A stretch of DNA of 64,000 bases from Gemmatimonadota bacterium (GCA_007121455.1 SKKN01000022.1:19678-83677), one strand, 5' to 3'. Numbered from the stretch's first letter, positions 25,517 through 35,325 are shown. Program-made: numbers and translations. Notes: generated by a model not told the origin, from the sequence alone.

Positions 25517-26545
25517 ATGAAACGAATTTTCGTCACCCGGAGAATCCCCTCCGAGGGGCTCGGCCTACTGAAGGAGGCCGACGTCCGGACCGAGGTCGGT
25601 CAGAGCGACGAGGAGGCGGGGCTCTCCCGCGAGGCACTCCTCGAAGGGGTGCAGCGCGCCGACGTGCTCCTTTCGCTACTCACCGAGCGGGTGGACCGGG
25701 AGGTTCTGGAGACTCACCCTGGCCTCCTCGGGGTGGCGAACTGTGCTGTGGGATACGACAACGTGGACGTCGAGGCGGCGACGCGACTCGGGATCCCGGT
25801 CTCGAACACGCCTGGGGTACTGACCGACACGACGGCGGACTTCACATGGGCGCTTCTGCTTTCGATCGCCCGGCGGATTCCCGAGGCCCACAGCTACACG
25901 GCAGCGGGCAAGTTCCGCCTGTGGGGCCCGAACCTCCTCCTGGGAGGGGATGTGAGCCCTGGAGGTAACGGTCGAAAGAAGGCGCTTGGAGTCGTGGGCT
26001 TCGGGCGAATCGGTGCCGCCGTGGCTCGTAGGGCCCGAGGGTTCGACATGGAGGTTCTCGTCCACACCCGGAGCGATCCGGGGCGGCTGCCGGACGAGGC
26101 GACCCGGGTGGAGCTCGATGAGTTGCTGGAGCGGAGCGACTTCGTCTCGATCCACCTCCCGCTCACAGAGGAGACGCAGCACCGGATCGGCGCCCCCGAG
26201 TTGCGGCGCATGAAGGAAACGGCCTACCTCGTGAATACGTCGCGAGGCCCCGTCGTCGATGAGAAGGCCCTGGTGGAGGCGCTCCGTGAGGGATGGATCG
26301 CTGGAGCAGCCCTCGACGTCTACGAGCACGAGCCCCGACTCACCCCCGATCTCGCCGAGCTCGACAACGTCGTGCTGGCTCCACACATCGGAAGCGCGAG
26401 TCGGGACACGCGGAACCGAATGGCGACCATGGCCGCGGCGAATGCGCTCCACCACCTGTCGGGCAAGAAGGCTCCGAACCCCGTGAACCCGGAGGTCTAC
26501 GACTCGGAGGCCTGGAGGAACCGCCGCTCCCGAGCATCGGGGTGA
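25517..26545 (+). CDS. D-2-hydroxyacid dehydrogenase (glyoxylate/hydroxypyruvate reductase type)
   Basis: A 342-residue NAD(P)-dependent enzyme. The coenzyme fold has GVVGFGRIGAAVARRARGF; catalytic Arg is in VNTSRGPVVDEKAL, Glu in DVYEHEP and His in LAPHIGSAS. The combination matches glyoxylate reductase/hydroxypyruvate reductase. The overlapping downstream gene is glycerate kinase, which uses the D-glycerate this enzyme can form, so the pair channels glyoxylate or hydroxypyruvate to phosphoglycerate. No signal peptide is present. Confidence 0.92.
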   Translation: MKRIFVTRRIPSEGLGLLKEADVRTEVGQSDEEAGLSREALLEGVQRADVLLSLLTERVDREVLETHPGLLGVANCAVGYDNVDVEAATRLGIPVSNTPGVLTDTTADFTWALLLSIARRIPEAHSYTAAGKFRLWGPNLLLGGDVSPGGNGRKKALGVVGFGRIGAAVARRARGFDMEVLVHTRSDPGRLPDEATRVELDELLERSDFVSIHLPLTEETQHRIGAPELRRMKETAYLVNTSRGPVVDEKALVEALREGWIAGAALDVYEHEPRLTPDLAELDNVVLAPHIGSASRDTRNRMATMAAANALHHLSGKKAPNPVNPEVYDSEAWRNRRSRASG

Positions 26546-27888
26546 CCGCTCGCTCCCCGGTGCCGCCGCCACCCGAGGAGGAGTCGGTTCCGCGGGGGGA
26601 CGCGGGTCGGATCCTGCAGGCCGTGCTCCGATCGGTGGACCCGGCGCCACTCGTGGAGCAGGCGATTCGCTCCTCGACCCTTCCGACCGGGAGCCGCACG
26701 GCCCTGCTCGCTGTCGGAAAGGCAGCGTGGGGGATGGCGCAAGGCGCGGTCGCGGCGCTGGGGACGGATACGTTCTCACGCGGGATGGTGCTCCTCCCGT
26801 ACGAACCTGCCTCCCCGGAAACTCTCCCCTTCCCCATCCATCGCGGAGGTCATCCGCTCCCGACGGAAGAGGGGGTGCATGGGGCGTCTCTGGCCCTGGG
26901 CATGATCCGCGCCCTCGGCCCGGACGAGCACCTCCTTCTCCTGCTCTCCGGAGGAGGCTCGGCTCTTCTCAGTCTGCCGGCGGAGGGGCTCACGCTACCC
27001 GATCTCCGGACCGTGACTCGCCTCCTTCTCGAAGCCGGTGCCCCGATCGAGGAGCTTAATGCGGTGCGGAAACATCTCGAGCGCCTCAAGGGAGGAAGGC
27101 TCGCAGCCGAAGTCGGCGGTCGATCCATCCTCGCCCTCGCAGTCTCCGACGTCGTGGGCGATCCGCACGACGCGATCGCATCCGGACCGGTGTCCCCCGA
27201 TCCGACGACGTATCGCGAAGCGCTCGAGATCCTCGAACGGCACGGCGTCCGAGACGCCGTCCCCCCGGCCGTGATCACCCACCTCATGCGAGGCGTTCAC
27301 GGTGACGTGCTGGAAACGCCCAAACCGGGCGACCCCCGGCTGAGCACGGTGGAGTTCCGGCTCGTGGCGGGAGTCGGGCACGCGATGGAAGGAGCTGCCC
27401 GCGAGGCGAGGGGGAGAGGGTACCGTACGCACAAGTTGAGCTCATCCCTCGAGGGGGAAGCACGCGCGACGGGGCGACGGCTGGGGGCGCTCGGTGCAAG
27501 CCTCTCCTTCTCTCAGGACGCAGGCTCACCCATCTGCCTCGTCTCGGGGGGCGAGACGACCGTGCGGGTTCGGGGAACGGGCCGGGGAGGCCGAAACCAG
27601 GAGGTCGCCCTCGGAGCCGCCCTCGAGATCGCCGACCGATCCAACGTGCTAATTGCATCGTTCGGGACGGACGGTGTGGACGGGCCGACGGACGCCGCCG
27701 GCGCGCTCGCGACGGGGAGCACCGTCCCTCGCGCCCGGATCGCCGGCCTGGATCCCGAGGCGGCGTTGCGGGAAAACGATGCCTATCCGTTTTTCCAGGC
27801 GCTCGACGACCTCTTCATCACCGGTCCCACCGGAACGAACGTGATGGATGTCCAGATCGTGCTCGTCGGTGACCGCCCGAGCGGGTGA
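26542..27888 (+). CDS. Glycerate 2-kinase (GckA/TtuD, MOFRL family)
   Basis: The GTG at 26542 overlaps the upstream stop (GTGA); 448 residues. LLLLLSGGGSALLSLPAEG, NAVRKHLERLKGGRLA and ALAVSDVVGDPHDAIASGP are the DUF4147 signatures, and VSGGETTV, GRGGRNQEVALGAAL and FGTDGVDGPTDAAGA belong to the MOFRL domain. The family phosphorylates D-glycerate at carbon 2. Coupling to the reductase upstream supports this. Confidence 0.93.
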   Translation: MTARSPVPPPPEEESVPRGDAGRILQAVLRSVDPAPLVEQAIRSSTLPTGSRTALLAVGKAAWGMAQGAVAALGTDTFSRGMVLLPYEPASPETLPFPIHRGGHPLPTEEGVHGASLALGMIRALGPDEHLLLLLSGGGSALLSLPAEGLTLPDLRTVTRLLLEAGAPIEELNAVRKHLERLKGGRLAAEVGGRSILALAVSDVVGDPHDAIASGPVSPDPTTYREALEILERHGVRDAVPPAVITHLMRGVHGDVLETPKPGDPRLSTVEFRLVAGVGHAMEGAAREARGRGYRTHKLSSSLEGEARATGRRLGALGASLSFSQDAGSPICLVSGGETTVRVRGTGRGGRNQEVALGAALEIADRSNVLIASFGTDGVDGPTDAAGALATGSTVPRARIAGLDPEAALRENDAYPFFQALDDLFITGPTGTNVMDVQIVLVGDRPSG

Positions 27889-27907
27889 TCCTCGAACCGC
27901 TTCCCGG

Positions 27908-29134
27908 TCACCCGCGGAAGTTCCGGAGAATCTCCAGCACGCGATCGATGTCCGCCTCCGTGTGATCGGCACAGATTTGGAACCGGATCGTCTCATCCCC
28001 CGCCGGAACGACGGGATAGGCGAGGCCGGTCGCCAGCACACCGTGATCGTACAGGTGCCCCACGATCGCTCGTGTCCGGTCCGTGTCCCGGACCACCAGC
28101 GGGACGATCGGATGCTCCCCCGGAATCGTCTCGAACCCGTGCTCCACCAGACCCTCTTCGAACCGGCGGGTGAGGCCGCGGAGACGGGCGAGGAGCGCTC
28201 TCCCTTCCCCGCTGTCCAGGAGCTGGAGCGACGCTCGGGCTGCAGCCGCTTCTCCGGGCGTGATCGGATTGGAGTAGATGTAAAAGGGGGCGGTCTCGCG
28301 AAGATACGCCGTTACGGCGGCAGAGCTGACCAGGTAGCCGCCGTTCACCCCGAGCGCCTTTCCGAGGGTGCCGACGAGGATGTCGCACGGCCCTGACCCC
28401 GAGGCTTCTTCCGTACCACGCCCCGTCTCCCCGAACGCGCCCACGCCATGGGAGTCGTCCACGGCCACGACCACGTTCTCCTGGTACCCATCGTCGTGCC
28501 TGCGCGCGATCGCCATGATCTCGTCCAGTGGTGCGTGATCCCCGCGCATGCTGAAGACCCCGTCCGTGATGACGAGAGCCCGCTCCGCTCGACCCTTCCA
28601 ACGCTCGATCGCCCGCTCGAGCTCCTCCAGGCCGAGGTGTGCGTAGACCTCCTTCCCGGCGGGCCGCGCCAGACGGATCGCGTTGATGATCGAGTTGTGG
28701 TTGAGGGCGTCGCTGATCACGACCGTCGCCTTCGTGATCAAGGGAGTCAGGGTTCCAACCACCGCGGCGTAGGCGGAACTGAAGATCATCCCCGAGGTTC
28801 GGCCGTGGAAAGTCGCGAGCGCCTCCTCCAGCTCGAGGTGGGGAGCATACGTGCCGCTGATGAACCGGACCGCGCCGGGACCCGCTCCATACTCCCGGCC
28901 GGCCCTCTCCTCCGCGCCGAGCACCTCCTCACGGAGTGCCATCCCCAGATACGAATTCGAGTTCATCCGAATGAACGGCCGGTCTCCCTCACCTTCGAGG
29001 AACACTCGCGTCCCGTGAGCTCCCTCGGGCGGAGCGACGGCCGTGACCACATGTTCGGCGCCCTTCGCGGTGCCCTTCTCCCCCAAGGCATCCACCTCTC
29101 CTTCGAGCGTCCGTCCAAGTCGATCAAGGGGCAT
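27908..29134 (-). CDS. kbl: 2-amino-3-ketobutyrate CoA ligase (glycine C-acetyltransferase)
   Basis: A 408-residue alpha-oxoamine synthase with an AGGAGG site 7 bases before its ATG. SNSYLGMA, VDDSHGVGAFGETGRG and LGKALGVNGGYLV (PLP-binding Lys) are the family motifs. It could alternatively be a 5-aminolevulinate or 8-amino-7-oxononanoate type synthase by sequence alone. The overlapping upstream gene (11 bases) is a Tdh-type dehydrogenase, which makes 2-amino-3-ketobutyrate from threonine, so the Kbl assignment fits. Confidence 0.87.
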   Translation of the reverse strand: MPLDRLGRTLEGEVDALGEKGTAKGAEHVVTAVAPPEGAHGTRVFLEGEGDRPFIRMNSNSYLGMALREEVLGAEERAGREYGAGPGAVRFISGTYAPHLELEEALATFHGRTSGMIFSSAYAAVVGTLTPLITKATVVISDALNHNSIINAIRLARPAGKEVYAHLGLEELERAIERWKGRAERALVITDGVFSMRGDHAPLDEIMAIARRHDDGYQENVVVAVDDSHGVGAFGETGRGTEEASGSGPCDILVGTLGKALGVNGGYLVSSAAVTAYLRETAPFYIYSNPITPGEAAAARASLQLLDSGEGRALLARLRGLTRRFEEGLVEHGFETIPGEHPIVPLVVRDTDRTRAIVGHLYDHGVLATGLAYPVVPAGDETIRFQICADHTEADIDRVLEILRNFRG

Positions 29135-30098
29135 TCCGGTACCTCCTCTCCGCAGGCGCCTTCTTCGAGAGCGTCTCCAGCATGTCCGCCACCATCCGGT
29201 CGAGGTCGTACTCCGGCTCCCAGCCCCAATCCACCCGCGCCGGCGAGTCGTCGAGCCGGTCGGGCCACGAGTCGGCGATCCGTTGCCGCACCGGATCTAC
29301 TTCGTACTCGATCTCGAAGTGCGGGAGGTGGTCCCGGATCGCATCCGCGAGCATCGCAGGAGTGGCCTGGAATCCAGTGATATTGTACGCGTTCCGGGTC
29401 TGCAGCGACGCTCCCTCGGCCTCCATCAGCTCGACAGCGGCTCGGAGAACATCCGGCATGTACAGGAGGTCGAGTTGTGTGTTCGGAGCAAGAAAGCAGG
29501 TGTAGCGGCCGCCCTCGAGTGCGTGCTCGAAGATCTCCACCGCATAGTCGGTCGTCCCACCCCCCGGGGGGGCACCGTGGGAAATGACGCCCGGGTAGCG
29601 GACCCCCCGCACGTCCACTCCAAACCTGGCGTGGTAATAGTCGCAGAGGAGCTCGCCCGTCACCTTCGTCACCCCGTAGATCGAGATCGGACGCTGCACC
29701 GTTTCCTGAGGAGCCGGATCGCGAGGCGTTCCGGGCCCGAAGGCCGCGATGGAGCTCGGTGCGAAGACGGCGCATCCACTCTCCCTCGCAACCTCGAGCA
29801 CGCCAAGGAGCCCCTCGACGTTGACCCGAAAGGTCCGCTCGGGATCATCTTCCCCAACGGCCGACAGCACCGCGGCCAGGTGGTAGACGGCGTCTGCATC
29901 GTGATCGTCCACGGCGCCCGCGATCTCACTGCGCTCGAGGCAATTCACGCGTCGATGGGGGCCACCATCCGCGAGCGGCCCCGTGAGCGGGCGCACGTCG
30001 GTAGCCAGGACGTTCGCAGCACCGTACCGCTCCCGGAGGAATGGCACGAGATCGGAGCCGATCTGTCCCGCGGCGCCCGTGACGAGGACTCTCCTCAC
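29124..30098 (-). CDS. L-threonine 3-dehydrogenase, short-chain/epimerase type
   Basis: A 324-residue extended SDR enzyme starting at GTG. VLVTGAAGQIGSDLVPFL is the NAD loop; SSIAAFGP contains the catalytic serine region, and YGVTKVTGELLCDYY holds the Tyr-x3-Lys pair. VRGVRYPGVISHGAPPGGGTTDYAVEI is characteristic of the UDP-galactose-epimerase-like threonine dehydrogenases (quoted in part: VRGVRYPGVISHG). It oxidises threonine to 2-amino-3-ketobutyrate. The downstream Kbl completes cleavage to glycine and acetyl-CoA. Confidence 0.87.
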   Translation of the reverse strand: MRRVLVTGAAGQIGSDLVPFLRERYGAANVLATDVRPLTGPLADGGPHRRVNCLERSEIAGAVDDHDADAVYHLAAVLSAVGEDDPERTFRVNVEGLLGVLEVARESGCAVFAPSSIAAFGPGTPRDPAPQETVQRPISIYGVTKVTGELLCDYYHARFGVDVRGVRYPGVISHGAPPGGGTTDYAVEIFEHALEGGRYTCFLAPNTQLDLLYMPDVLRAAVELMEAEGASLQTRNAYNITGFQATPAMLADAIRDHLPHFEIEYEVDPVRQRIADSWPDRLDDSPARVDWGWEPEYDLDRMVADMLETLSKKAPAERRYRNAP

Positions 30099-30107
30099 CG
30101 CGCGGGC

Positions 30108-31126
30108 CTACCGACCCGCGGCGGTCGGATCGGACTCCAGGAACCGGATGAGCTCGGGGTGGAAGAGCTCCGGCGCCTTTAGATGGGGGTTGTGGCCGAC
30201 GTCCTCGAAGAGGATGAGGTCCCCCCGGGGAAACGCCTCGGCCGTTTGACGTGCCAGCTCCGGAAAGTCGGGCCCGTCCTCCTCCCCGCCGATCACCAGA
30301 GCCGGCGCTTCGATGTGCTGCCACTCGTAGACGATCGGCTCCGTATAGATCATCTGTTGGTTCAGCGCCCGCACCCGTGCGAGGCGCGGCCAATCGGAGC
30401 TCAGAGTCCATCCGTAGTGGATGCGAATGTACCGCTCGTACTCGTCCTTCCACTCGACGTAGTAGCGCTCCTGACCCTGCCGGATCTGGTCGTAGCTCCG
30501 GTCCAGGTTCGCCCGGTACACGTCGTCGGTGTCACGCCATGAACGACCGAGCCGCGAGTCGGTCTTGCCGATCATGTTCACGAGAGCGAGATGCGTGGTT
30601 CGGTCGGGATAGGAAAACGCGAAGCGAGTGGCGACCATTCCCCCCATCGAGTGACCGACCACGGCCACCTCATCGACGCCGAGCTCGTCGAGGATCCGCA
30701 GCGTGTTCGCGGCCTTCTCGTGGAGCGAGTACGGAATGATGGGCTTCGACGATCGTCCGTACCCGATCTGGTCCGGAACGACCACACGAAAACCCTGTTC
30801 GATCAGCGCCTCGATCGTGCCTGCCCAATACTCCCCGAAGAAGTTCATGCCATGGAGGAGAACCACGGTCCGGCCGTTGGGTGTCCCCGTCGGAGGGACG
30901 TCCATGTAGGCCATCCGGACGTCCGTTCCATGGAGATGGAAAGGGAGGTACCGGACCTCGTGTCGTGCGGGTACGGGACGTCCTCGAGGTTGATGCTGAC
31001 CGGCGCGTAGACCGCCGGCGCCTCCGACTGGGCACTCAGCGCCGGGGCGGAGAGCGCCAGGCTCGTGAGCACTGCGGCGTCGAGTGGGGCCCGCCCTGTC
31101 GTGAGGCGTCGTGCGGGAGTGCTCAT
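30108..31126 (-). pseudogene. Exported alpha/beta hydrolase gene split by a 5-bp tandem duplication
   Basis: An N-terminal frame from the ATG at 31126 (coupled ATGA to the upstream gene) gives a signal peptide and the stretch VYAPVSINLEDVPYPH. The remainder of the protein (HEVRYLPFHLHGTDVRMAY, then VVLLHGMNFFGEYWAG and nucleophile VVGHSMGGM) lies in another frame and continues to 30108 with catalytic GHNPHLKAP. The break coincides with an exact duplication TCGTG/TCGTG at 30958-30967; removing one copy restores a single continuous frame. Alternatively an internal ATG at 30914 gives an intact 268-residue cytoplasmic hydrolase. It is a pseudogene, a phase-variable gene or an assembly error. Confidence 0.75.
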
Positions 31127-32052
31127 CCCTCCTCCAGAGCTTCCTCGAACGCGGCTTCCAGGACGCGGGCGAGGGTGAGCTGCGGGGCCGGTGCCGCGTG
31201 GTCCGGGAAGCCCGGCATCTCCTCCAATCGGCGCACGTCCTCCTGGGTGCGACCGTCCCGCACGGCAGCCTGCGCGAACTCGAGGGCCACCGTGAGAAAG
31301 TCCCGATGGAAGAGGAGGTCGTCCTGCGTCCCCGTCACGCCGAAATCAGGGTGCCCGTGGCCGAAAATGTAGATTGTATCATCGTCGTGGATCCTCGCGA
31401 CCTCTTCCAGAAGCTCGATCCAGCCGCGGATCGAGGCTCCGCCCGGCCGGTCGATGAACGGATAGAGACGGTTGAAGACGAGGTCTCCCATATGAACCAC
31501 GTTCGCCCGCTCGAAGTGAACGGTGCAGTCGCCCCCGGTATGAGCGGGTCCGTAATGGCTCGCCCGCACGGTCTCGTCGCCCACCTCCACACTCCAACTC
31601 TCCTCAAAGGTGGATTCGGCATACGTCTGATCCTCTTCCGTCCCAGCTTCGCGCGCTGCCTCCCGTTGTAGCTCCGGCACACGAGAGTGCGCGACGATCT
31701 CCCTCACCGCCGAGCGGAAGACGCCGTTCCCCGCCGTATGGTCCCCGTGATGATGGGTGTTGATCAGAACGTCCGCGGGAAGCGCGGCCCTTGATTCGAG
31801 GGCCTCGAGGCACTCCTGCGCAGTGTCCGGGAACTGACTGTCGACGACCACACATCCGTCGACGTTGACGAGCCACCCGATCGTCCCACCCCTCCCGCTG
31901 AACGTTCCCACTCCGCGCCGAAGCTCATCCAACCCCCGGGCCTCCCGCATCCGGGGCCCGGAGCCGAGCCCGTGCAAGGCGGGAGCGGGTAGGGCGGCCG
32001 CAAGCAGTCCTGCGGACGAAAGCTTCACGAAGTCTCGGCGAGTCCAGTCCAT
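31123..32052 (-). CDS. Tat-exported metallo-beta-lactamase-fold hydrolase
   Basis: The ATG at 32052 (GGAGACGG upstream) gives 309 residues starting MDWTRRDFVKLSSAG, a twin-arginine signal that ends near LPAPALHG. The metal site motif is NTHHHGDHTAGN, followed by downstream ligands in GPAHTGGDCTVHF, MGDLVF and FGHGHPDFG. Folding before export suggests a bound cofactor, here zinc. The substrate is unknown. It is followed, with ATGA overlap, by the split hydrolase gene, so the two may have served one exported catabolic step. Confidence 0.85.
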   Translation of the reverse strand: MDWTRRDFVKLSSAGLLAAALPAPALHGLGSGPRMREARGLDELRRGVGTFSGRGGTIGWLVNVDGCVVVDSQFPDTAQECLEALESRAALPADVLINTHHHGDHTAGNGVFRSAVREIVAHSRVPELQREAAREAGTEEDQTYAESTFEESWSVEVGDETVRASHYGPAHTGGDCTVHFERANVVHMGDLVFNRLYPFIDRPGGASIRGWIELLEEVARIHDDDTIYIFGHGHPDFGVTGTQDDLLFHRDFLTVALEFAQAAVRDGRTQEDVRRLEEMPGFPDHAAPAPQLTLARVLEAAFEEALEEG

Positions 32053-32160
32053 GTCCGTCTCCTTTCGAGCCAGTGGCATTTCAACATAGGCACCGCCCGG
32101 TGGGTTGAGAAAGCCGGCCGCTAAGGGCGAAAGGGGTGGCCCGTGCGCTCCGGGCTCGAC

Positions 32161-33225
32161 TCAGAATGTCGGGAACCGGTATCCCCGCTCCTGCAAGTCG
32201 TCTCTCCGGTCGTCGATCAGCCTGCGGATGGCCGTCACGGGGACGGAAAGCATGATCCCGTACTGGATTCGCGGCACTTCCTCCAGATAGACCGGCCCCT
32301 CGTACGGCTCGTCGGGATCGTGCTGTTCCACGGCACCTTCCGGGGGCACGATGCGGGCTTCGGACCGGGCCGAGGCCGCGCGCGCCATCCCGACCCATTC
32401 GAGGCTCCCGTCGTCCCCGCGGACCGCGAGCACCGGCCCACCGCTCATGCCCTCGTTCCAGAGCCCGTCCACCACGAAGGAGTCGCTCTCGTCCCCGTAC
32501 GACAGACTCACGATGCCGCGGGTCGCCATCGGGTAACCGCTGGGATGCCCCAGAACGTATACGAAGGCCCCCCAGGACAACCGGCCAGGGTCCCCGTTCG
32601 CCACCGGAAGCGGACGCACGGATTCGATCTCCTCGTCCTCCGGATACTCGAACCCGATCAGTGCGACATCCGATTCGTCGTCGAATGCGAGGACCTCGAA
32701 GGTGGCGACGTCCGGCAACCCGACGATCCAGTTCGACTGCCGCCGCTTGACGGAGAGCGAACGAATTCTCCGCCCATCCGACCCGTCCGCGACCCCCACC
32801 CCTTCGGAGCGATAGTACTCAGCCACGGTGTCTGGGTAGTGGACCGCGTGATTCGCGGTGACGAGGCCCACGTTGCGAGAGGTCACGGAGACCAGGACCG
32901 CGGTCGCAGAGCGGGTACGGGAAATCGCGAGCGTATCGGTGGCTCTCTCCAGGATCGCGGGGTCGTCGAGCTCCGCCTCCGTGGGCGAAACCCCCTCCGG
33001 GAAAAGATAGGTATCGTACTCGACGGCCACCATGATCCGCTTCACCGACCCGAGAGCCCGTCCGAGCTCGCCGGAGGTGTCCGTGATGGGAAAGCTCGTC
33101 TGGTAATGGGCCTGTGGGCCCCGGTCCAGCTCCACATACCGGGTGCATGCCGGAACGGCGGCCGCGGCCAGAGCGACAAGGAGAAGGCTCCCCGCAGCGG
33201 GAAGGACGCGCGATCCGTGGTTCAT
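32161..33225 (-). CDS. Trypsin-like serine protease lipoprotein
   Basis: A 354-residue protein with GGGAGG 8 bases before the ATG. The signal ends with lipobox AAVPAC at residue 27, so it is a membrane-anchored lipoprotein. The catalytic triad of the chymotrypsin fold is visible as TANHAVHYPD (His), SDVALIGFEYP (Asp) and NEGMSGGPVLAV (Ser). Only one protease domain is seen, and no PDZ. The likely role is periplasmic proteolysis or a degraded-substrate sensor. It lies 48 bases downstream of the TPR lipoprotein gene on the same strand, so the two may be co-transcribed. Confidence 0.83.
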   Translation of the reverse strand: MNHGSRVLPAAGSLLLVALAAAAVPACTRYVELDRGPQAHYQTSFPITDTSGELGRALGSVKRIMVAVEYDTYLFPEGVSPTEAELDDPAILERATDTLAISRTRSATAVLVSVTSRNVGLVTANHAVHYPDTVAEYYRSEGVGVADGSDGRRIRSLSVKRRQSNWIVGLPDVATFEVLAFDDESDVALIGFEYPEDEEIESVRPLPVANGDPGRLSWGAFVYVLGHPSGYPMATRGIVSLSYGDESDSFVVDGLWNEGMSGGPVLAVRGDDGSLEWVGMARAASARSEARIVPPEGAVEQHDPDEPYEGPVYLEEVPRIQYGIMLSVPVTAIRRLIDDRRDDLQERGYRFPTF

Positions 33226-33273
33226 ATCGATCGCCTCCCGACCCGCCGCGACCGGTCGCGGCCGGATCGGAAT

Positions 33274-34911
33274 TCAATCCTCCAGGTAGCGCCGCGCTCG
33301 AAGGAGCTCGGGACGTTCCACATCGGCCGCATCCATGAGATCGAGAAGAGCGGTGTAGTGCTCTCGGGCGCGGGCCCCCTCTCCCGCGAGCTCGGCGGCC
33401 TGGGCAGCCCCGGCCAGAGCACGGGCGCGGTTGGGCTCCCGCTCGAGCGTTCGCTCATAGGCCCCGAGCGCCTCCTCGTACCGCTGGAGATCCATGAGGA
33501 GGTCCGCGTGCAGCTCCCGCGCGGGGATCAGCGGCCCGGGCGTGACGGGGTGCTTCTCGACACGCGTCTCGATCTCTCCAGCCTCCTCCGCCATCCGCAG
33601 CGCGTCTTCCACCTCCCCCTGCACATGAGCCACCCAGGCGGCGACAGTGAGGCGCTGCGCCTCCGTGCGCTCGGCCCAATCCTCCTCTCCCTGATCCCTC
33701 AATGCGTCGCGGATGCGAGCCAGGGCAGCAGCCTCTTCGGACGCCGCCACCACGTCGCCGGTGCGGGCGGCGCCAATCCCCCGGGCGAACCGCGTCACGG
33801 CCTCCTGCGGCGTCCCGGGCGCCGTTCGGACGGGGAGGACAGCCGCCTCGGGCCACCGGTCTCGCTCGAGGGCATATCGTGCGGGCATCGCGGCTCCGTT
33901 GTAGGAGAGGCCTCCCTCGACCCTCTCTGAGAACCGCTCCGCTTCCTCGAGGATGGCGGCCGCCGCGTCGTCCCTCCCCTGCTGGAGAAACCCGTACACC
34001 TTGTAGTCCCATGCATGCAGCCGGTGAGGAGAGTCCGGATGACCCGCCTCCGCGGACCGGCGGTTCATGTCGATCGATTCGTCCCAGTATCCGAGCCGGG
34101 TGTAGATGTGGGAGGGCATGTGAAGCGCGTGGGGCGCGTCCGGTGCGATCTCCTCGTATGCCCGTGCCGCGGCCAGCCCTCGCTCCGCGAGCTGTGGCGT
34201 GTCGTACGCGTGGATGATGTAGTGCGCCAGACCCGGGTGCCTCGGATGTTGTTCGAAGAGCGGCTCCATCAATTCGGCGGCCCTCATCTGGCGCTCGAAC
34301 GTTTGATCTCCTGGGGAAGCGTTTGCCGTCACCTCTCGCGCGAAGAAGATCGTCGCCTCCCAGTCGTCGGGGTGCTCCTGACGGAGCCGGTCCATCACCT
34401 CCTCGTACCGAAGCATCCGACTCCGGTAGTCCTCCGAGTCGTGGTCGCGAAAGAAAGCGATCACGGCCTCCACGTACCCATCCTCCCGTTCGGTGCCCCC
34501 TCCCAGTTCGCGCGCCCGCTCGGCCGCGGCCAGTCCGGCCTCATCACCGCCCGGGGGCACCGGGCCCGCGAACGGATTCCCCCGATGGCTCATCGCGATT
34601 CCCCAATGGGCCATGGCGCAGGACGGATCGTCCTCGGCGACCTGTTCGAACGCGTTCCGGGACTCGGTGAAGTAAAAGGAATGAAGGAGAGCGATGCCCT
34701 CTTCGAACCGGGGCTGAACCTCCTCCGCACATGAGGTGGGGAAGGTCACTTCGCCGAGCTCGCGACCCCCCGGATCTCCATGATCCCCATGCGCGGAATG
34801 AGCCGCATCGTCATTGCCGGAGCCGAGCTGCGCGTCCTCCCCACCACAACCCCAGAGAAGAATCAGCGTGAATAGGACGAAGGGTGTCGCCCGCAGTGCT
34901 CGAAGCGTCAT
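33274..34911 (-). CDS. TPR-repeat lipoprotein
   Basis: Starting at the ATG at 34911 gives 545 residues. The signal has lipobox LLWGC at residue 22, then a His/Asp/Gly-rich linker (AHSAHGDHGDPG). TPR-type helical pairs occupy most of the rest (AFEQVAEDDPSCAMAHWGIAM, RALAGAAQAAELAGEGARAR and others). Proteins of this size and order are common in Gemmatimonadota and Acidobacteriota but are not characterised. No ribosome binding site is obvious. An in-frame extension upstream looks non-coding. Confidence 0.8.
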   Translation of the reverse strand: MTLRALRATPFVLFTLILLWGCGGEDAQLGSGNDDAAHSAHGDHGDPGGRELGEVTFPTSCAEEVQPRFEEGIALLHSFYFTESRNAFEQVAEDDPSCAMAHWGIAMSHRGNPFAGPVPPGGDEAGLAAAERARELGGGTEREDGYVEAVIAFFRDHDSEDYRSRMLRYEEVMDRLRQEHPDDWEATIFFAREVTANASPGDQTFERQMRAAELMEPLFEQHPRHPGLAHYIIHAYDTPQLAERGLAAARAYEEIAPDAPHALHMPSHIYTRLGYWDESIDMNRRSAEAGHPDSPHRLHAWDYKVYGFLQQGRDDAAAAILEEAERFSERVEGGLSYNGAAMPARYALERDRWPEAAVLPVRTAPGTPQEAVTRFARGIGAARTGDVVAASEEAAALARIRDALRDQGEEDWAERTEAQRLTVAAWVAHVQGEVEDALRMAEEAGEIETRVEKHPVTPGPLIPARELHADLLMDLQRYEEALGAYERTLEREPNRARALAGAAQAAELAGEGARAREHYTALLDLMDAADVERPELLRARRYLED

Positions 34912-35325
34912 GCGATCTGAGATGGACGCCCCGGAAAAGGGGAGAAACGGCCGGAACGGGCTGAGCAACTTCGGAAACACGGATCGCCTCCGGAGGAGTT
35001 GGATGCGGCGAAGCTCGATTCGAACTTCCCAACCTCTTCGATCATAGCTCGAACGACCATGGGAAAGAAAGCCTGGGAGATAGAACGCCCCGCACCGGGG
35101 GGGGACCGGGAGCCGCACGCACAGGCCTCCTTCCTCGTGCCGCGAGCGCCCCGCACCATGGGGGCGGAAGACCGGGGTCGGCCAGACCCCCGCACGTCGA
35201 CACGGGACTTTCTCGTCGCGGCGGCTTATCTTTCGAAGGAGGACTCTCCGCACAGCCAGCCCCACCGAGGCCACGGCGGGTCCCGCTCACATACTTTGAC
35301 ACAACCATTGCCAAGGAGGCAGCCG
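34912..35325. other. Divergent intergenic region between the TPR lipoprotein and infC
   Basis: This 414-base region holds the leaders of both divergent genes. Frames crossing it in either direction have no ribosome binding sites and biased residue content, so I regard them as non-coding. TTTGACA at 35295 is too close to the infC start to serve as its -35 element. I see no convincing promoter pair or riboswitch fold by eye; an infC leader with autoregulatory structure is possible. Confidence 0.5.
35313..35319 (+). promoter_or_regulatory. Strong ribosome binding site that fixes an AUU start of infC
   Basis: AAGGAGG lies six bases before ATT at 35326. No ATG, GTG or TTG in frame is placed near it, so it selects the rare AUU codon as the start. 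Confidence 0.85.

Noticed and set aside
35295..35301. TTTGACA as a promoter -35 box for infC
   Set aside because: It is only about 25 bases before the start codon, leaving no room for a -10 box and leader.
34999..35325. In-frame extension upstream of infC from an ATG at 34999
   Set aside because: The residues are Arg/Pro/Ser-biased with no similarity to IF-3; the strong ribosome binding site points to ATT at 35326.
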